Shown here: in pieces, positions 53,416 to 63,860 of the stretch
How positions within the stretch are numbered: position 1 is the stretch's first letter
How the letters are laid out: each line of letters starts with the position of its first letter
From: Gonocerus acuteangulatus
Lineage: Eukaryota; Arthropoda; Insecta; Hemiptera; Coreidae
Direction: 5' to 3'
NCBI GenBank assembly: GCA_946811695.1
Contig: OX328125.1
Coordinates: 42,900,709-42,964,708 of the forward strand
DNA length: 64,000 nt
Made by a program: the position numbers and the translations under genes
The notes under the pieces: generated by a model
The model's database searches: none
Told to the model about the DNA's origin: nothing
What the model saw: only the letters and a program-made list of their open reading frames with translations

Positions 53416-53894
53416 CTTATCTAATAAATTTATTAATAAAGACAGTGTAATAATTGCGGTTCTATAATAAATGCCGACATGAAAAGCCAACGCTTCAAAA
53501 CCAATAGATCTACATTCTGATTCCTGAAGAATTTGTTTAATATAACATATATAAATAAAAAATAATTTATGAGTAATTTATATTTAAATAGGGGCACCCG
53601 CCCCTATCAGATGGACGGATTTAGTTTATGCGTACAACACTTGTTTCTCTTTAGATGTGTGGGCACAAGGAGTTTTGAGTACCGTGGCAACTTAACTAAA
53701 CTCCCTACCGTTAGGTTCATATTAGTAATTTGTGCCCGAGTTAAACCCATCCTCCCTTCAGATCGACCGATTTTCCTGGCCAACTAACTCTTTCAATAGT
53801 TTACTTTGGGAATCCTATATATCAAGATACGTAGCGAAAATAATAAATAGAAATTGGGGCCACTAATTTGATAACATAAACACACACACATATA

Positions 53895-54358
53895 TTAGGT
53901 CATCCCATAGGTATTGTTGGTTTTAAATATTCTGTCTGTTTATGTTCCCTACTTTTCAATTTTTTTTTGTTTACATTTTTTGTTTATTATAGCATTAAAT
54001 ATACTTCTATTTATCACGTTTTGGTTGGTGAAATGGATCTCTCAAGATAACACTTACGTCATGTTATGCTTTGGGAATTTGATAAAGGAGAAAATGCTTA
54101 ACTTATCGAAAACTTGTAAAAATATATAACGAAAATGTCATTAGTGAGCGACACAAGAGCAGCGGTGGTTTGAACGATTTCAAGAGGGAAACCGCAAGCT
54201 TGAAGACGAGCCTCGTACAGGTCGACCAACCGAGATTGACTACGAACGCTTGCAGGCTACTGTAGAAGAAAATCCTGTTGTAACAGTCGAAGAGCTAGCA
54301 GAAAAACTAGGTTCAACACATTCTACAGTCCACCGACATTACTTATGGGATGACGTGA
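53895..54358 (+). mobile_element. Internally deleted mariner element
   Basis: TIR ttaggtcatcccataggta after TA at 53893-53894; the right end acttatgggatgac (54341-54354) is its inverted partner. 464 bp, keeping only the 5' part of the transposase gene. Full-length mariners are about 1.3 kb. Confidence 0.85.
54050..54352 (+). pseudogene. Mariner transposase, N-terminal HTH region
   Basis: A first frame reads LRHVMLWEFDKGENA, then a stop, with decayed sequence behind it. After a frameshift, 54152 onwards reads RWFERFQEGNRKLEDEPRTG, RPTEIDYERLQATVEENP, VVTVEELAEKLGSTHSTVHR. This is the paired helix-turn-helix DNA-binding domain of mariner transposases, with the WFxRFxxG and EDxPRxGRP signatures. 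The catalytic DDD domain is deleted: the frame runs directly into the right TIR. At least one stop and one frameshift make it a pseudogene. Confidence 0.88.
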
Positions 54359-54546
54359 TTTTAACGGGGTCATTTTGTACCTAGGAGATAGGATCGATGA
54401 AGGCACTGTTCATTAATTCCTTCATGAGTACAATCTCAATAGCCAAAATTCCTTCCAAAAGTGCTATAAGTAGCTGACTTTCTTGTTTGTGGTTGTATTC
54501 CTGTTATTTTCAAGATAAAATTGTTTCTTTTAGAGGTTCGGAGTCC

Positions 54547-54677
54547 GTGAGCTAAGGTGTGACTACTCCGTGCCTAAGGTCGTGGGCTCCATTCCCACTA
54601 GGGGGAAGGGTATTACCTATTGATAACCCGACCTGAAATTCCTTGTCAATTATAAATGGACGTTAAAATTGAAATAA
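54547..54677 (+). mobile_element. SINE family 2, diverged, body deleted
   Basis: gtccgtgagctaaggtgtg, cgtgggctccattcccac (B-box remnant), tattgataacccgacc, aattccttgtcaattataa and ggacgttaaaattg. Confidence 0.7.
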
Positions 54678-54679
54678 AT

Positions 54680-55455
54680 TAATTCTATCTTCAGATTTTA
54701 ATGTTTACCATTGTCATTAACAAATCTGTGAATATGCTATACTTTATAACATTATACATACATGTGGTAAATTCATTTTGGCTTTAGTTTTGTTCGATTT
54801 TTTTTATTCATTTCGTATTTCAGTTTTTCTATTTACTGACAACTTAAATAAATTTTTATTTATTTTTTTTTTAAATTTAAATTAAAGAAAATAACTGGCA
54901 TTGCGGAAATTAATTACATTATAATTTGGATGAAGGTCTATGAATGCCGTAGAATCCAGGAGTATTAAGAAAATTAAAAATCAATTACATTACTGCAAAG
55001 ATATGAAATACCTATCGGCTTGTTCAGGAACCAGCATCACAGAATCTCTCACTTCACATCCTTCCTTTATATTTATATGGTTTATAATTTCCTCAAGGAA
55101 GTATCTATTAGAAGATTAATTTTTTGTTTGTTTTGTCATTAACATCCCAATTAATTGCCTAGTAAACAAGAGTATATGTTGACGAAGGCCAGCGAAGCAA
55201 CTCAAGGCCAGGAAGATCCTTCTTTTTCATTGTACGCGTCAGCTATACCTGAGAGATCTTCCCACGACTGACCTTCCGATTCATTCACTAACATGCAGGG
55301 AATACTATACCACCTTCAAAGCCATTAATGGAACCATTCATTCACATAGGTATAATACAATTAATGTTTAGATTTTAATCCGTAGGAACCTGCATTACCT
55401 TGACTCAAATCATAGATCAATCAATCATGGATTGAATATTTTTCATAATAGGGTT
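54680..55455. other. AT-rich sequence, nothing recognised
   Basis: No gene or matched repeat. Confidence 0.35.
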
Positions 55456-55456
55456 C

Positions 55457-55540
55457 ACCTTGGTACCTCTTAGTTGCCTAACAACGTTGGGCGTGGTTAA
55501 TCAATGGATGGGTGACCGTTTGGGAAGGTGAATTATAATA
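55457..55540 (+). pseudogene. 5S rRNA-derived fragment (pseudogene or 5S-headed SINE)
   Basis: taacaacgttgggcgtggtt, aatcaatggatgggtgacc and gtttgggaa follow the 3' two-thirds of eukaryotic 5S rRNA, including the internal control region, where the normal reading is close to gttaagcaacgtcgggc... gttagtacttggatgggtgacc. The 5' third is missing or unrecognisable and substitutions occur in conserved helices. No clear SINE body or poly(A) follows. Confidence 0.65.
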
Positions 55541-55761
55541 TGTTGGTATTATAAATAGTGCATCTGTAAAAACGTAGCTATACATGGATGTTAATGGGAA
55601 AAATTAAGTTTTGTATTCTTCTTTCCTTCATAACTCAGAAAGTATTCACGCTAGAGATTTTCCCAAGGCGTCAAAAGATTTTTAATGAATTTTCCTATAA
55701 TTTTCTATGATTTAAAAAATGGTAAGAATTATTCACAAATTAGTAAATTATCAATAAGCAT

Positions 55762-56375
55762 GAAAAACGTCTGACTCGCAGGACCTGCGTCATCTTAGCG
55801 CGGTTCCGTTCATCCCTAGTGCCATTAGTAAAGGAAGATAAGCAGTTATTAGTAGGTCATGATCTTTCGTCAAAAATATAAAATAAAATCATAGAAGGAA
55901 GATTTAAGCCGCCACAACAGGAAGCTGACAGTATCCTAAGTGGAAATTACTCTATCCTCTCTCACAACGTTCGATCTTGGAAACACTCTTTCACATTTTC
56001 TTACCTTTTTTTAGAAAAATATTCCTTTTACTGTTGAATGCAATCAAAATAAGCAAGAATCAATTAAAACTTTAGAAAAACACATACAAAAACCCATTCA
56101 AATAAGCATAACTAACAATTTCGAAGTTTGAAGTCCTTATTTCTTCGATTGACATCGCCGAATCGAAAATTACTTTAGAACCTTTTTTGTAGAGAATTTA
56201 GCAAGATTTCGAATTGTCACTTTCTACTTACCACGATTTCCCAATAGTTTTCATGCCTCTCAATGAAATATTTTATGTCTTGTACTTCCTTAACAAACGG
56301 AACCAAAATTGAACTATCTTAGATTAGATGAATGCCATGCTTGGAACATGTTTCAAATGAATCTGTCGTTGCCAA
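55762..56375 (+). repeat. Dispersed repeat family D, longest copy
   Basis: aaacgtctgactcgcagg, cctgcgtcatcttagcgcg, gatctttcgtcaaaa, gccgccacaacaggaagctg, ggaaattactctatcc, tttcgaagtttgaag, gaatcgaaaattac and ccacgatttcccaatag. Useful as the reference for the other copies. Confidence 0.75.
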
Positions 56376-56639
56376 ATAACAAGGTGTCTACTGCACGAAA
56401 AAGTCACGAAAATGTCACGAAATGAAAAATAGGGCACGAAAATCACGAAAAAGTCACGAATTTGGAAACCATGTCACGAAATTTTTCACATCAAAGAGCT
56501 AAATTCAGCGAAGTTTCTAAAATTAATTTTTTCCACTAAAACTGTGTACAATCAGGTGGACTGAAAACTCGCAGGTATTAGATAGAGCTCATGCGATAAT
56601 ACCTGGCTTAAAGTTATTAGTCCAGTATATAGAGGCTTC

Positions 56640-58150
56640 AAAAGGGGGTCGAGCTAACATTAATCCCCCCACAAGATTGTTTTTCTAATATCCTTAGGTA
56701 TGGTGTGCCAAACCAATCCAAGGAGTATGCTGAAACCAATTTTTCCAGCTCGAAAGCCGGGGGGAGAACTTTTGGCAGGCGAAAAACCGCGAAATTTTAG
56801 CACTTTTTTCCAGTTTTTCTTCATTAATTTAAAAACCGTTGATTTTGGATATTAAAAAAAACTTCAAATAGGAAGTAAAGTACATTAAATTCTGCTTGAA
56901 ATGAACTGGTCTAAATTCAGCCACGTAAAATTGCCGCAATCGCTAGCCAATGATTTTGCATGCAAATTTCTGTTTTCCTCATTTTGGTTCAATAGTGACT
57001 CAACAATTTTAAAATTGGTCAAATTTATTAGTTTTTGTGCTTTTTTGATTCAGGTATTGATCAATTTGGGGGCTACCAAAACAATTGAGTAATCCAAGCT
57101 GTAACTCGTTAAAAGGCTCACTATAGTTTTTCCCAAAATTGGAAAAAATTGGCTAGCGATTGCGGCAATTTTACGTGGCCGAATTTGTACTTTGAGCAGC
57201 TCATTTGGCGCAGAATTTAATGCTGTTTAATAATAATGTGATAGAAGATACTGCATCTGAAGACAAGCCTGATCCTGGGCCCTCAAAAGGAATAAAAACT
57301 TAATATAATTCCATTAGCTTAACATCATTTCACTCAATAAATGTCGTGTGAGTGAATAAATGTGTATAGTCATGTTTTTAATTAACTATTTACTCCAAAT
57401 TCAGTAATTTTCAATACAATATGCTTCTAATTTTGTTGCTTCACTGAAGAAATATAGAAGTACAGTGATAACAATTTCTCGGACACAGGTATATGTCTAA
57501 ATGTCTTAGGGTTCCCCCCATCCCCACCCCTTTCCCCTCAACATACCGCGTACACTGTTATTTGATACATTTAGAATGGAATCAGAAGTAAATTGTGGCT
57601 GATGGGAACCAAAAGTTTGCAAAATGCAATCAAATGAATATTTTTTCTCATTTTGGCTCAATAGTGATTTAAAATTTTTTATATTGCTCAAATGTATACG
57701 TTTTTGTGCTTTTTGGAATCAGTCACAAGTGATCTTCAAATTTTAGGTGGTTTATCAAAAGAATTGATGAATTTAAGCTGTAACTCGTTGAAAGTAGGCT
57801 CACCACAGTTTTTCGCAAAATTGGACAAAAGTGTTGTTATTTGGCTAGCGATTGCGGCACTTTTACCGGGCCGAATTTGGACTTCGGCCAGTTTATTTGA
57901 AGCAGAATTTAATGTTCTTGACTCCCTATTTGAAGTATGCTTTTTTTATCCAAAATCAACGGTTTTTATATAAATAAAGAAAAAGTGCTACATTTTTGCG
58001 ATTTTTCGTCTGCCACAAGATCTCCCCCCGGCTTTCGAGGTGGAAGAATATCTTTCAGCATACTCACAGCCCGCCTAAATCTATTAGAAAAAATAATCTT
58101 GTGGGGGAATTAATGGGCTCAAACCCCTCTATCTATTGCTATATGTATAG
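56640..58150. repeat. Family K inverted pair with internal duplications
   Basis: 56640-56950 and 57845-58145 are inverted relatives (cgaaagccggggggag / ctccccccggctttcga; aaccgttgattttgg / ccaaaatcaacggtt). Inside, 56975-57230 and 57645-57930 are direct copies (cattttggttcaatagtga, gctgtaactcgtt, ggctagcgattgcggc), and 56914-56950 is also inverted at 57150-57186. Confidence 0.7.
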
Positions 58151-58214
58151 AAAATTCTATTCATGATCCTCCAGTTGGTAGGAATTCCAGAGTTATGCAG
58201 AACCATGTTCGACT

Positions 58215-58338
58215 AACCATGTTCCGGTGGACGGATTCTGCTCGTTAACGAACTTGACCTTTCAAATTAGACGAACGATCTTGTAAGAAATTTCATCAAA
58301 ATCTGACCATTTTTGGGCCGGTGATAGAGCGAACAGAG

Positions 58339-58340
<2 letters not shown>
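58215..58340 (+). repeat. Repeat family M, followed by (TA)n to 58397
   Basis: ccggtggacggattctgctc, gttaacgaacttgacc and aaatttcatcaaaatctgac, as at 40715 and 61535, then about 55 bp of TA. Confidence 0.7.
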
Positions 58341-58394
<54 letters not shown>

Positions 58395-58403
<9 letters not shown>

Positions 58404-58640
58404 AAAATTCAACAACCGTCATATTTGTTGCTAGGGGATCTGAAGCGTGAAATTTTCGTGTCGCCATTTCCGGATTGCCTAATGATGTCAACCTCATTAG
58501 CGGGTTTCCTCCCTATGGAGGGAGGGAGGATTCGCGCTAAAATTATAGATTACATTTTTTTAGCGCGGTTCCTCCCTTCCTCCTTAGAAACGAAACCCAC
58601 TTATGAGGTTAACCTCATGACGCAATCCTTGCGTCTACAA
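58395..58640. repeat. Family C, inverted pair
   Basis: The first half (58395-58545, +) ends in tttcctccctatggaggg; the second (58555-58640) contains aacccacttatgaggttaac and ctcatgacgcaatcc in the opposite orientation, matching 718-868. Confidence 0.6.
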
Positions 58641-59333
58641 TTGTGTAGTAGTTTTTTGAGTTTTTCTCGGAAACGAAGCAAAAACGAGAAAAATGCCGAA
58701 CGGCTTTTTTTCTTTTTTTTTTCATCCTGCATCGATTACAGAAGTTTTGCCGTTTATGTTGGGGACACCCTGTATATGTAGATACATACGAATTTGTCCG
58801 TTCTCTCCTGCCGTTCAAAAATGGCCCGATTTTAATGAAATGCGGTTGGTTGCAGTTTCGTTGTTCAAGATCAAGAGGTGTTTAGCCGGTGTTTTATCAG
58901 CCATATAGTGTCAATCTTTAAAATAATTTAAAACTAAAGGCGGCTTTGGACTAATTTTACGTATTTTTATATATAAAAGCTTTTTAATCCAAACTTTACC
59001 ATTGCATATATTTTAAACACATTTCAATTTTATTATCTTAATTACAAAGCTAATTTAAAAAAAATGTTTACATTAATAATTTGTTATAATTAGTTCAATT
59101 TAGAATATTTGTCTAAAAATAAATGACGTTGTTCTCAAAATATTTTAGGTGACTGGCAGCTTGAATAAAACATAAGTATTATTAGCAATTTTCATATTCA
59201 TTCATAAATGTTAAACTATAAAAGTGGTTGGAAATTTGAAACAAACGTTTTAGAGGTATTGGAGTAACATTTCATTGCTTCTAAAAATTTCGGTTCCGGA
59301 TAGGAAGTTTTTAGATTCAGAGTACATAATAGT
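58641..59333. other. Unclassified sequence
   Basis: 58756-58776 reads ttggggacaccctgtata, which looks like the right end of a Tc1/mariner-like element, but no partner end is visible. Confidence 0.3.
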
Positions 59334-60277
59334 TCAGGGTCAATCCATATCAAATCATCCAGAAAAATAGTGAAATGAAACCCATGTCCTCAGAATTGCC
59401 TGAAACTTTTTTTTATTTGTTGAACTGGTCATTCTAATGATATATTCCAAATTTTAGTTAGATATCTTCAATACTTTTTGAGTTATGAATTTTTAAAGTT
59501 GTCTATAAAACTTGTTTTTGATTTTACTGACGGTTTAAGTCAAAGCGACTTTCATTTACTAAAAAAATCTTTAATCTGTTAATGTTAATGATATCTCAAT
59601 GGGATTTTCACCAAAATAATCACAATTATATTTTGAATATGGAAAAAATATATTTACTATCTGTTATGTTTCTGGTTGGTAAGTATATTTATTTAAAAAC
59701 AAAATTTTAATTTAAAATAAATGAAAAACATAAAAATTTCAAAAATCGATAAAAATAAAATGCGCTCCATAAAATCCCAGAGTTTTTCTTTTAAAATCTA
59801 ATAGTTTATACTTTTAAGAATGTATCCATGAAAAAAGAACTTGATTTTATTGAGCGCCTTTTATTTTTACCGATTTTTGAAATTTTTATGTTTTTAATTT
59901 ATTTTAAATTAAAATTTTCTTTTTAAATAAATATACTTAGCAACCAGAAAGATAACAGATAGTAAATATATTTTTTCCATATTTAAAATATCATTGTGAC
60001 CATTTTGGTGAAAATCCCATTGAGATATCATTAAAATTAACAGAGTAATGATTTTTTTTAGTAAATGAAAGTCGCTTTGACTTAAATCGTCGGTAACAGC
60101 AAAAGCAAGTTTTATAGACAACTTTAAAAGTTCATAACTCAAAAAGTATTGAAGATATCTAACTAAAATTTGGAATATATCATTAGAATGACCAGTTCAA
60201 CAAATAAAAAAAGTTTCAGGCAATTCTGAGGACATGGGTTTCATGGCCTGGATGATCTGATATGGACTGACCCTTCA
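59334..60277. mobile_element. Foldback element, ~440-bp near-perfect arms
   Basis: Arms 59334-about 59775 and about 59840-60277 are inverted copies with only scattered mismatches; outer ends read tcagggtcaatccatatcaa and its partner ttgatatggactgacccttca-like (inverted). The spacer is about 65 nt. The interior is AT-rich with no coding sequence; open frames here are chance. Confidence 0.88.
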
Positions 60278-60974
60278 GCGAGTGAGTGACACATTAGTAC
60301 AGCGTATGTGTTACATGCTATTTTAAAGGGCATATAAAAAACTAAAAATTAAAACCATCACGTTTCTACCGTAAACAGGAGTGGAGCTATATATTTTGCC
60401 GCAGCAAAATTTTGGCCACTTGTTGAAAACTTTACATGGCCGTATTTTTGAAACCGTTTAAGACATTAAGCTGAAATTTGGTGTTTTTCTTATTCTTTAT
60501 GAAGGTAACCCATGCACCAAATGACATCATATGTAGAGATGGCAAGGGAAAAAATGTCATAGAAGTGTGTTGATTGAGATAAAATGACCCCAACGTCTTC
60601 TTCGTCTGAGTCTGACATAGTAAGCTCACCCGGCTAAGCCTTAAAAACAAATACATACAGCACTAAATAAACATTCCACTTTTACTGCATCATAGGCGCA
60701 ACTGATTTACAACTAGCCCTTTTCCAGTTCACCCGTGTGCAGACAAAAGTTTTGTTTCAGTTGCAAACTGGTTTCAGACGCAACTGGTTTGCAACTAGAA
60801 TTGAGCACACTGTGTGTGCTGGGCCTTATTTGACTAAATTATGTACATTGTCAATAAATATTTAGTAATTTATTTAGAAATTTTGAATTCTGCTACCATT
60901 GTTTAATATTTTTCATAGTCATTCCAGAGTCATCGTGTCTTCACTTTTAAAATTAATGTAACTATCCTCTTTAA
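60278..60974. other. Unclassified sequence
   Basis: No gene recognised. Confidence 0.3.
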
Positions 60975-61243
60975 CATATCGTCCCTGCCCTGCCATGTCA
61001 AACTAACGAATAAGCAAAGCGGAGCAAATTAGGAACGAACATATTTTATCCATTGACGAAACAATGTGTTCAATAAAGGTCTTATTCGATACTTTATTTC
61101 AGACATTAAAGGCTATTCTATAAAGGGGTTAGTGTTGTTACAATTCGCGACCAGCCGTATCGTCCACAATACAAAAGCAGAGTCTCGAATCTAAAAACGA
61201 GATTTTGCATGTTCGATAGTTTGACATGGTAGAGACGATATGA
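60975..61243. mobile_element. Short element with ~33-bp TIRs after TTAA
   Basis: catatcgtccctgccctgcc and atgtcaaactaacgaa (60975-61010) are inverted at 61212-61243. TTAA precedes the left end (60971-60974), as for piggyBac; TTAA is not visible at the right. Confidence 0.55.
61022..61150 (+). pseudogene. piggyBac-like transposase fragment (tentative)
   Basis: Frame one reads EQIRNEHILSIDETMC; after a one-base shift it continues NKGLIRYFISDIKGYSIKGL. The pair (SIDE(S/T)M followed by KG(R/L)..(F/Y)..Y.. .KP..(Y/F)GIK) is the hallmark around the first catalytic Asp of piggyBac transposases. Only about 40 residues survive and the frame is broken. Confidence 0.45.
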
Positions 61244-61534
61244 TGTACATTTTATACAGTTTTTTTAATTGCTTTAAATGTATGTAAAATTGTTAGTTTA
61301 TAGATATCACGGTAATCCGTTTAAGTTACAAATAATTTTAAGCTAAATCTTAAGGCTTTCTCTTTTTAAGTGAAATTATTTTCTTTTTAATGGGCACGAA
61401 ATTTGCATTTCAAGTCATGAAAATGTCACGAAAAAGTCACGAAAGTAGTAGACACCATGAATAACTAAACTGAAAATTAGTACGGAAAATGATTTGTATC
61501 ACCTTTTCGCGTAGACGATTACAGAAATCGCTTT

Positions 61535-61783
61535 AAAAATGGTTTCATTCGTTTTCCTATGTTAAGGAACCTATAAAACGAGTATCTGCAAGCATATGAT
61601 CTCGAAAACAAAAGCATTCCGATTTTTTTCGCGCGAATTTTGTTTCAAAAACCATTTTCCGGTGGACGGATTCTCCTTGAACTTGACATTTCCAATTGGG
61701 CGATAGATTGTACAGGCGATAGATTGTACCAAATTTCATTCAAATCGGACCATTTTTGAGACGGTGGGAGGGCGAAAAGACAA

Positions 61784-61785
<2 letters not shown>
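61535..61785 (+). repeat. Repeat family M, followed by (TA)n to 61858
   Basis: cattcgttttcctatgtta, cgagtatctgcaagcatat, ggtggacggattctcc and accaaatttcattcaaatc in family order. Confidence 0.7.
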
Positions 61786-61861
<76 letters not shown>

Positions 61862-62084
61862 GTGGAACATGGATAATTCGAACTTCGATAATTCGAAATC
61901 GTCTTTAATTCGAATATTTCTCTCGGTCCCTAGACTTTAGGGCATTTTGGATAATTCGATTTTTTTACGAGTCTGTGCCTCCATTGGGAAGTGGACAGAG
62001 AGGCGGCCGATCTTAAATCTTGTTAATATATTCTCCCCTCGGGTAAGAAGGATAGTAAGATACGGATGTAGGGGTTCCGGGACA

Positions 62085-62374
62085 CAGGGCCGCCACATAG
62101 GGGGGACAACCGGGTACAGTTGTCCCCGGCCCGGGCGCCGTGGGGGCCCGGTCCGGGCCTCGCTGAGTAGAAAAAATGTATAGGTTATGAGCTTGTAAAA
62201 AGAACTACTGCACCGATTGTCAGCTTTCATTCTCATTTCGCTCAAAACTCAAGATGAAAATCATTTTAAAATGTCCAAAGTTCATTAGCAAAGTATTAGA
62301 ATTTTCAGTCTGGCTCTGAGAAGGGGGTGCCCGTGATCTGGTCCCGGACCCGGCTCTGAGATGTGGCGGCCCTG
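62085..62374. mobile_element. GC-rich hAT MITE nested in the pogo element
   Basis: Ends cagggccgccacata and gatgtggcggccctg are inverted; exact 8-bp target duplication ccgggaca at 62077-62084 and 62375-62382. The left third is extremely GC-rich (ccccggcccgggcgccg), in sharp contrast to the AT-rich host sequence. Confidence 0.93.
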
Positions 62375-62686
62375 CCGGGACAAGAAGCGCGGCGGTCTCA
62401 TAGTCTAGTTCTTGGACCTAGGAGTTCTGCAAAGTGGTGGGTCGCGTTTCCTCCTTTCCAGGGGTTGTTATAGTTACATCCTGTCGTTTTATCCTAGAAT
62501 TCCCTCCCACCATCCCTCCCATCTTCATTTCTTATTCAGTTATTTTTATTTTATTTCATTATAAGGGCTTCGCAACTAAGGTTATGAGCCCATCTTATTC
62601 AGTTATAAGTCAGTCCTAGATCTGTTTCATTGTTTGAGCCTTAAATTTTTGGTATACAGAGAAGTTCTGTGAGTAGTTGATTTTAG

Positions 62687-62833
62687 ATGTCGAAGCCTAG
62701 AGGTTATAAAACTTTAACGTTGACAGAGAAAATATCTGCGATTCAAGAAGTTGAAATTGAATAAAGAAAAAATGTGAAATTACCAAGGACTTACCTGAAA
62801 AATGAATAAAAAATTCTTGCCCATGAAAATGAC
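62687..62833 (+). pseudogene. CENP-B/pogo-type transposase N-terminus
   Basis: The ATG at 62687 opens MSKPRGYKTLTLTEKISAIQ then EVEIE and a TAA stop; read through, RKNVKLPRTYLKNE and another stop, then KILAHEND. The LTLxEK(I/L)xAIxEVE start, the PxxTxxxxLKN(K/E) helix and KIL follow the CENP-B N-terminal helix-turn-helix common to pogo/Tigger transposases. Two stops and deletion of the catalytic part make it a relic. Confidence 0.75.
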
Positions 62834-63132
62834 TTTTTTTCAAAACAATACACTTTTATTTTTACTTTTTTGATAAATTATTTATTACTTATTTACGTAA
62901 TCATCAATTCATGAAATGTTTGTTTTACTTAAAATAAAATGTGTTTTCTTTAAATTAAAAAATGTGAAAATGTTAAGTTAGATTTTTTTAGCCCTTTATT
63001 TTCGAAAACTTTTGTAATTCGAATTTTGGATAATTCGAACTTTTTTATCGGTCCCTAGGGGTACGAATTATCCAAGTTCTACTGTATATATATCTCAATG
63101 AAACTATTTCACGTTAGACCATTGTTGGCGTA

Positions 63133-63386
63133 CCGTGAAATGGGGTGACATTAGTACAGTGTGGTGAAATTGGTATAAACCGATACTGCTTATATACGCT
63201 TATATATTTTTATGAGAGGGAACAGACAAATATGTAGGTAAATATTTGTCTGTTCGCACCCTTTTGACAATGTTCGACCCTTTTGACAATGTTCGACCCT
63301 TTTGTATCAGTTAAATGAAAATATGCTAGCAATAAAGGATTGTGACCAATTTTACCACACTGTACTAACGTGACCTCATTTGACGG
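63133..63386. mobile_element. MITE family F, complete, ~44-bp TIRs
   Basis: ccgtgaaatggggtgacatt... and its inverted partner ending tgacgg are paired over about 44 bp; TA lies at both ends (63131-63132 and 63387-63388). The centre holds cgacccttttgacaatgtt repeats with a 19-bp period. A truncated relative lies at 9875. Confidence 0.88.
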
Positions 63387-63388
63387 TA

Positions 63389-63860
63389 TAGAGTCTACAT
63401 CTCTTTTTTCTCCGCTTCTTCAGAGTGGATGAATAAATTGATTGGCAAATAGTATCTTACATTCAAAAGGAAGGTCAAATAACTATTAACGTGTCAATTT
63501 TAACGTTTCTTTTTACATTTTATTGAAACTTCCTTTTGCACATTTTTGTTTCACAACACTCTTGTACGAATACCCCACCATGATGTGTTTTTTTTTTTAT
63601 ATTGTTTACATGGCTAAAATTCTCTAATAATTCCGTTGCCCTTTCGGAAGAGAAAAGTATAAAAGAAGAACAATGAAAAATGTGACCAGAGCTCAGAAGA
63701 AAGCAAGAAATACTTTTGTGGATGATATCCTGATGTCGCAAAAACATCAACCCTTCCAGCTGTTGACCCAAAGACTCTAGAGGCCATTCACCTTTCATAA
63801 CGACACTGGAAACTAGCAAGATTAGGGGATGACATATATTCTCTGCCTATTTTTCCCCAG
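63389..63860. other. Unclassified sequence upstream of a candidate exon
   Basis: A 99-codon minus-strand frame (63520-63819) has no recognised domain and is probably fortuitous. Confidence 0.3.

Larger units (their letters stand above)
53570..54475 (+). repeat. Repeat family E, copy split by a mariner insertion
   Basis: Left part 53570-53892 (gatggacggatttagttta, gatcgaccgattttcctgg, ctctttcaatagttt) and right part 54359-54475 (tttaacggggtcattttg, gataggatcgatgaagg). In the uninterrupted copies the left and right parts are separated by (CA)n/(TA)n, which is where mariner inserted. Confidence 0.7.
56381..61458. mobile_element. Possible 5-kb composite element with ggtgtctact termini
   Basis: Left end aaggtgtctactgcacg (56381) and right end cgaaagtagtagacacc (to 61458) are inverted over the first 10 nt. 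Both ends carry several gtcacgaaaa words. Flanks share aataac (56375-56380 and 61460-61465), a weak duplication. Family K arms, the 59334-60277 foldback and the piggyBac-like relic lie inside. The two ends may instead belong to independent copies. Confidence 0.35.
61860..63084 (+). mobile_element. pogo/Tigger-like element with nested hAT MITE
   Basis: TIRs cagtggaacatggataattc and (inverted) cagtagaacttggataattc, both rich in ataattcgaa words. TA follows the right end (63085-63086). Without the nested MITE and its duplication the element is about 930 bp, well below a full transposon (~2 kb or more), so it is internally deleted but keeps the start of the transposase. Confidence 0.85.

Noticed and set aside
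55457..55540. Functional 5S rRNA gene
   Set aside because: The 5' third is missing and conserved helices are altered.
59909..60142. 77-codon minus-strand open frame
   Set aside because: Lies in the right arm of the 944-bp foldback; AT-rich chance frame.
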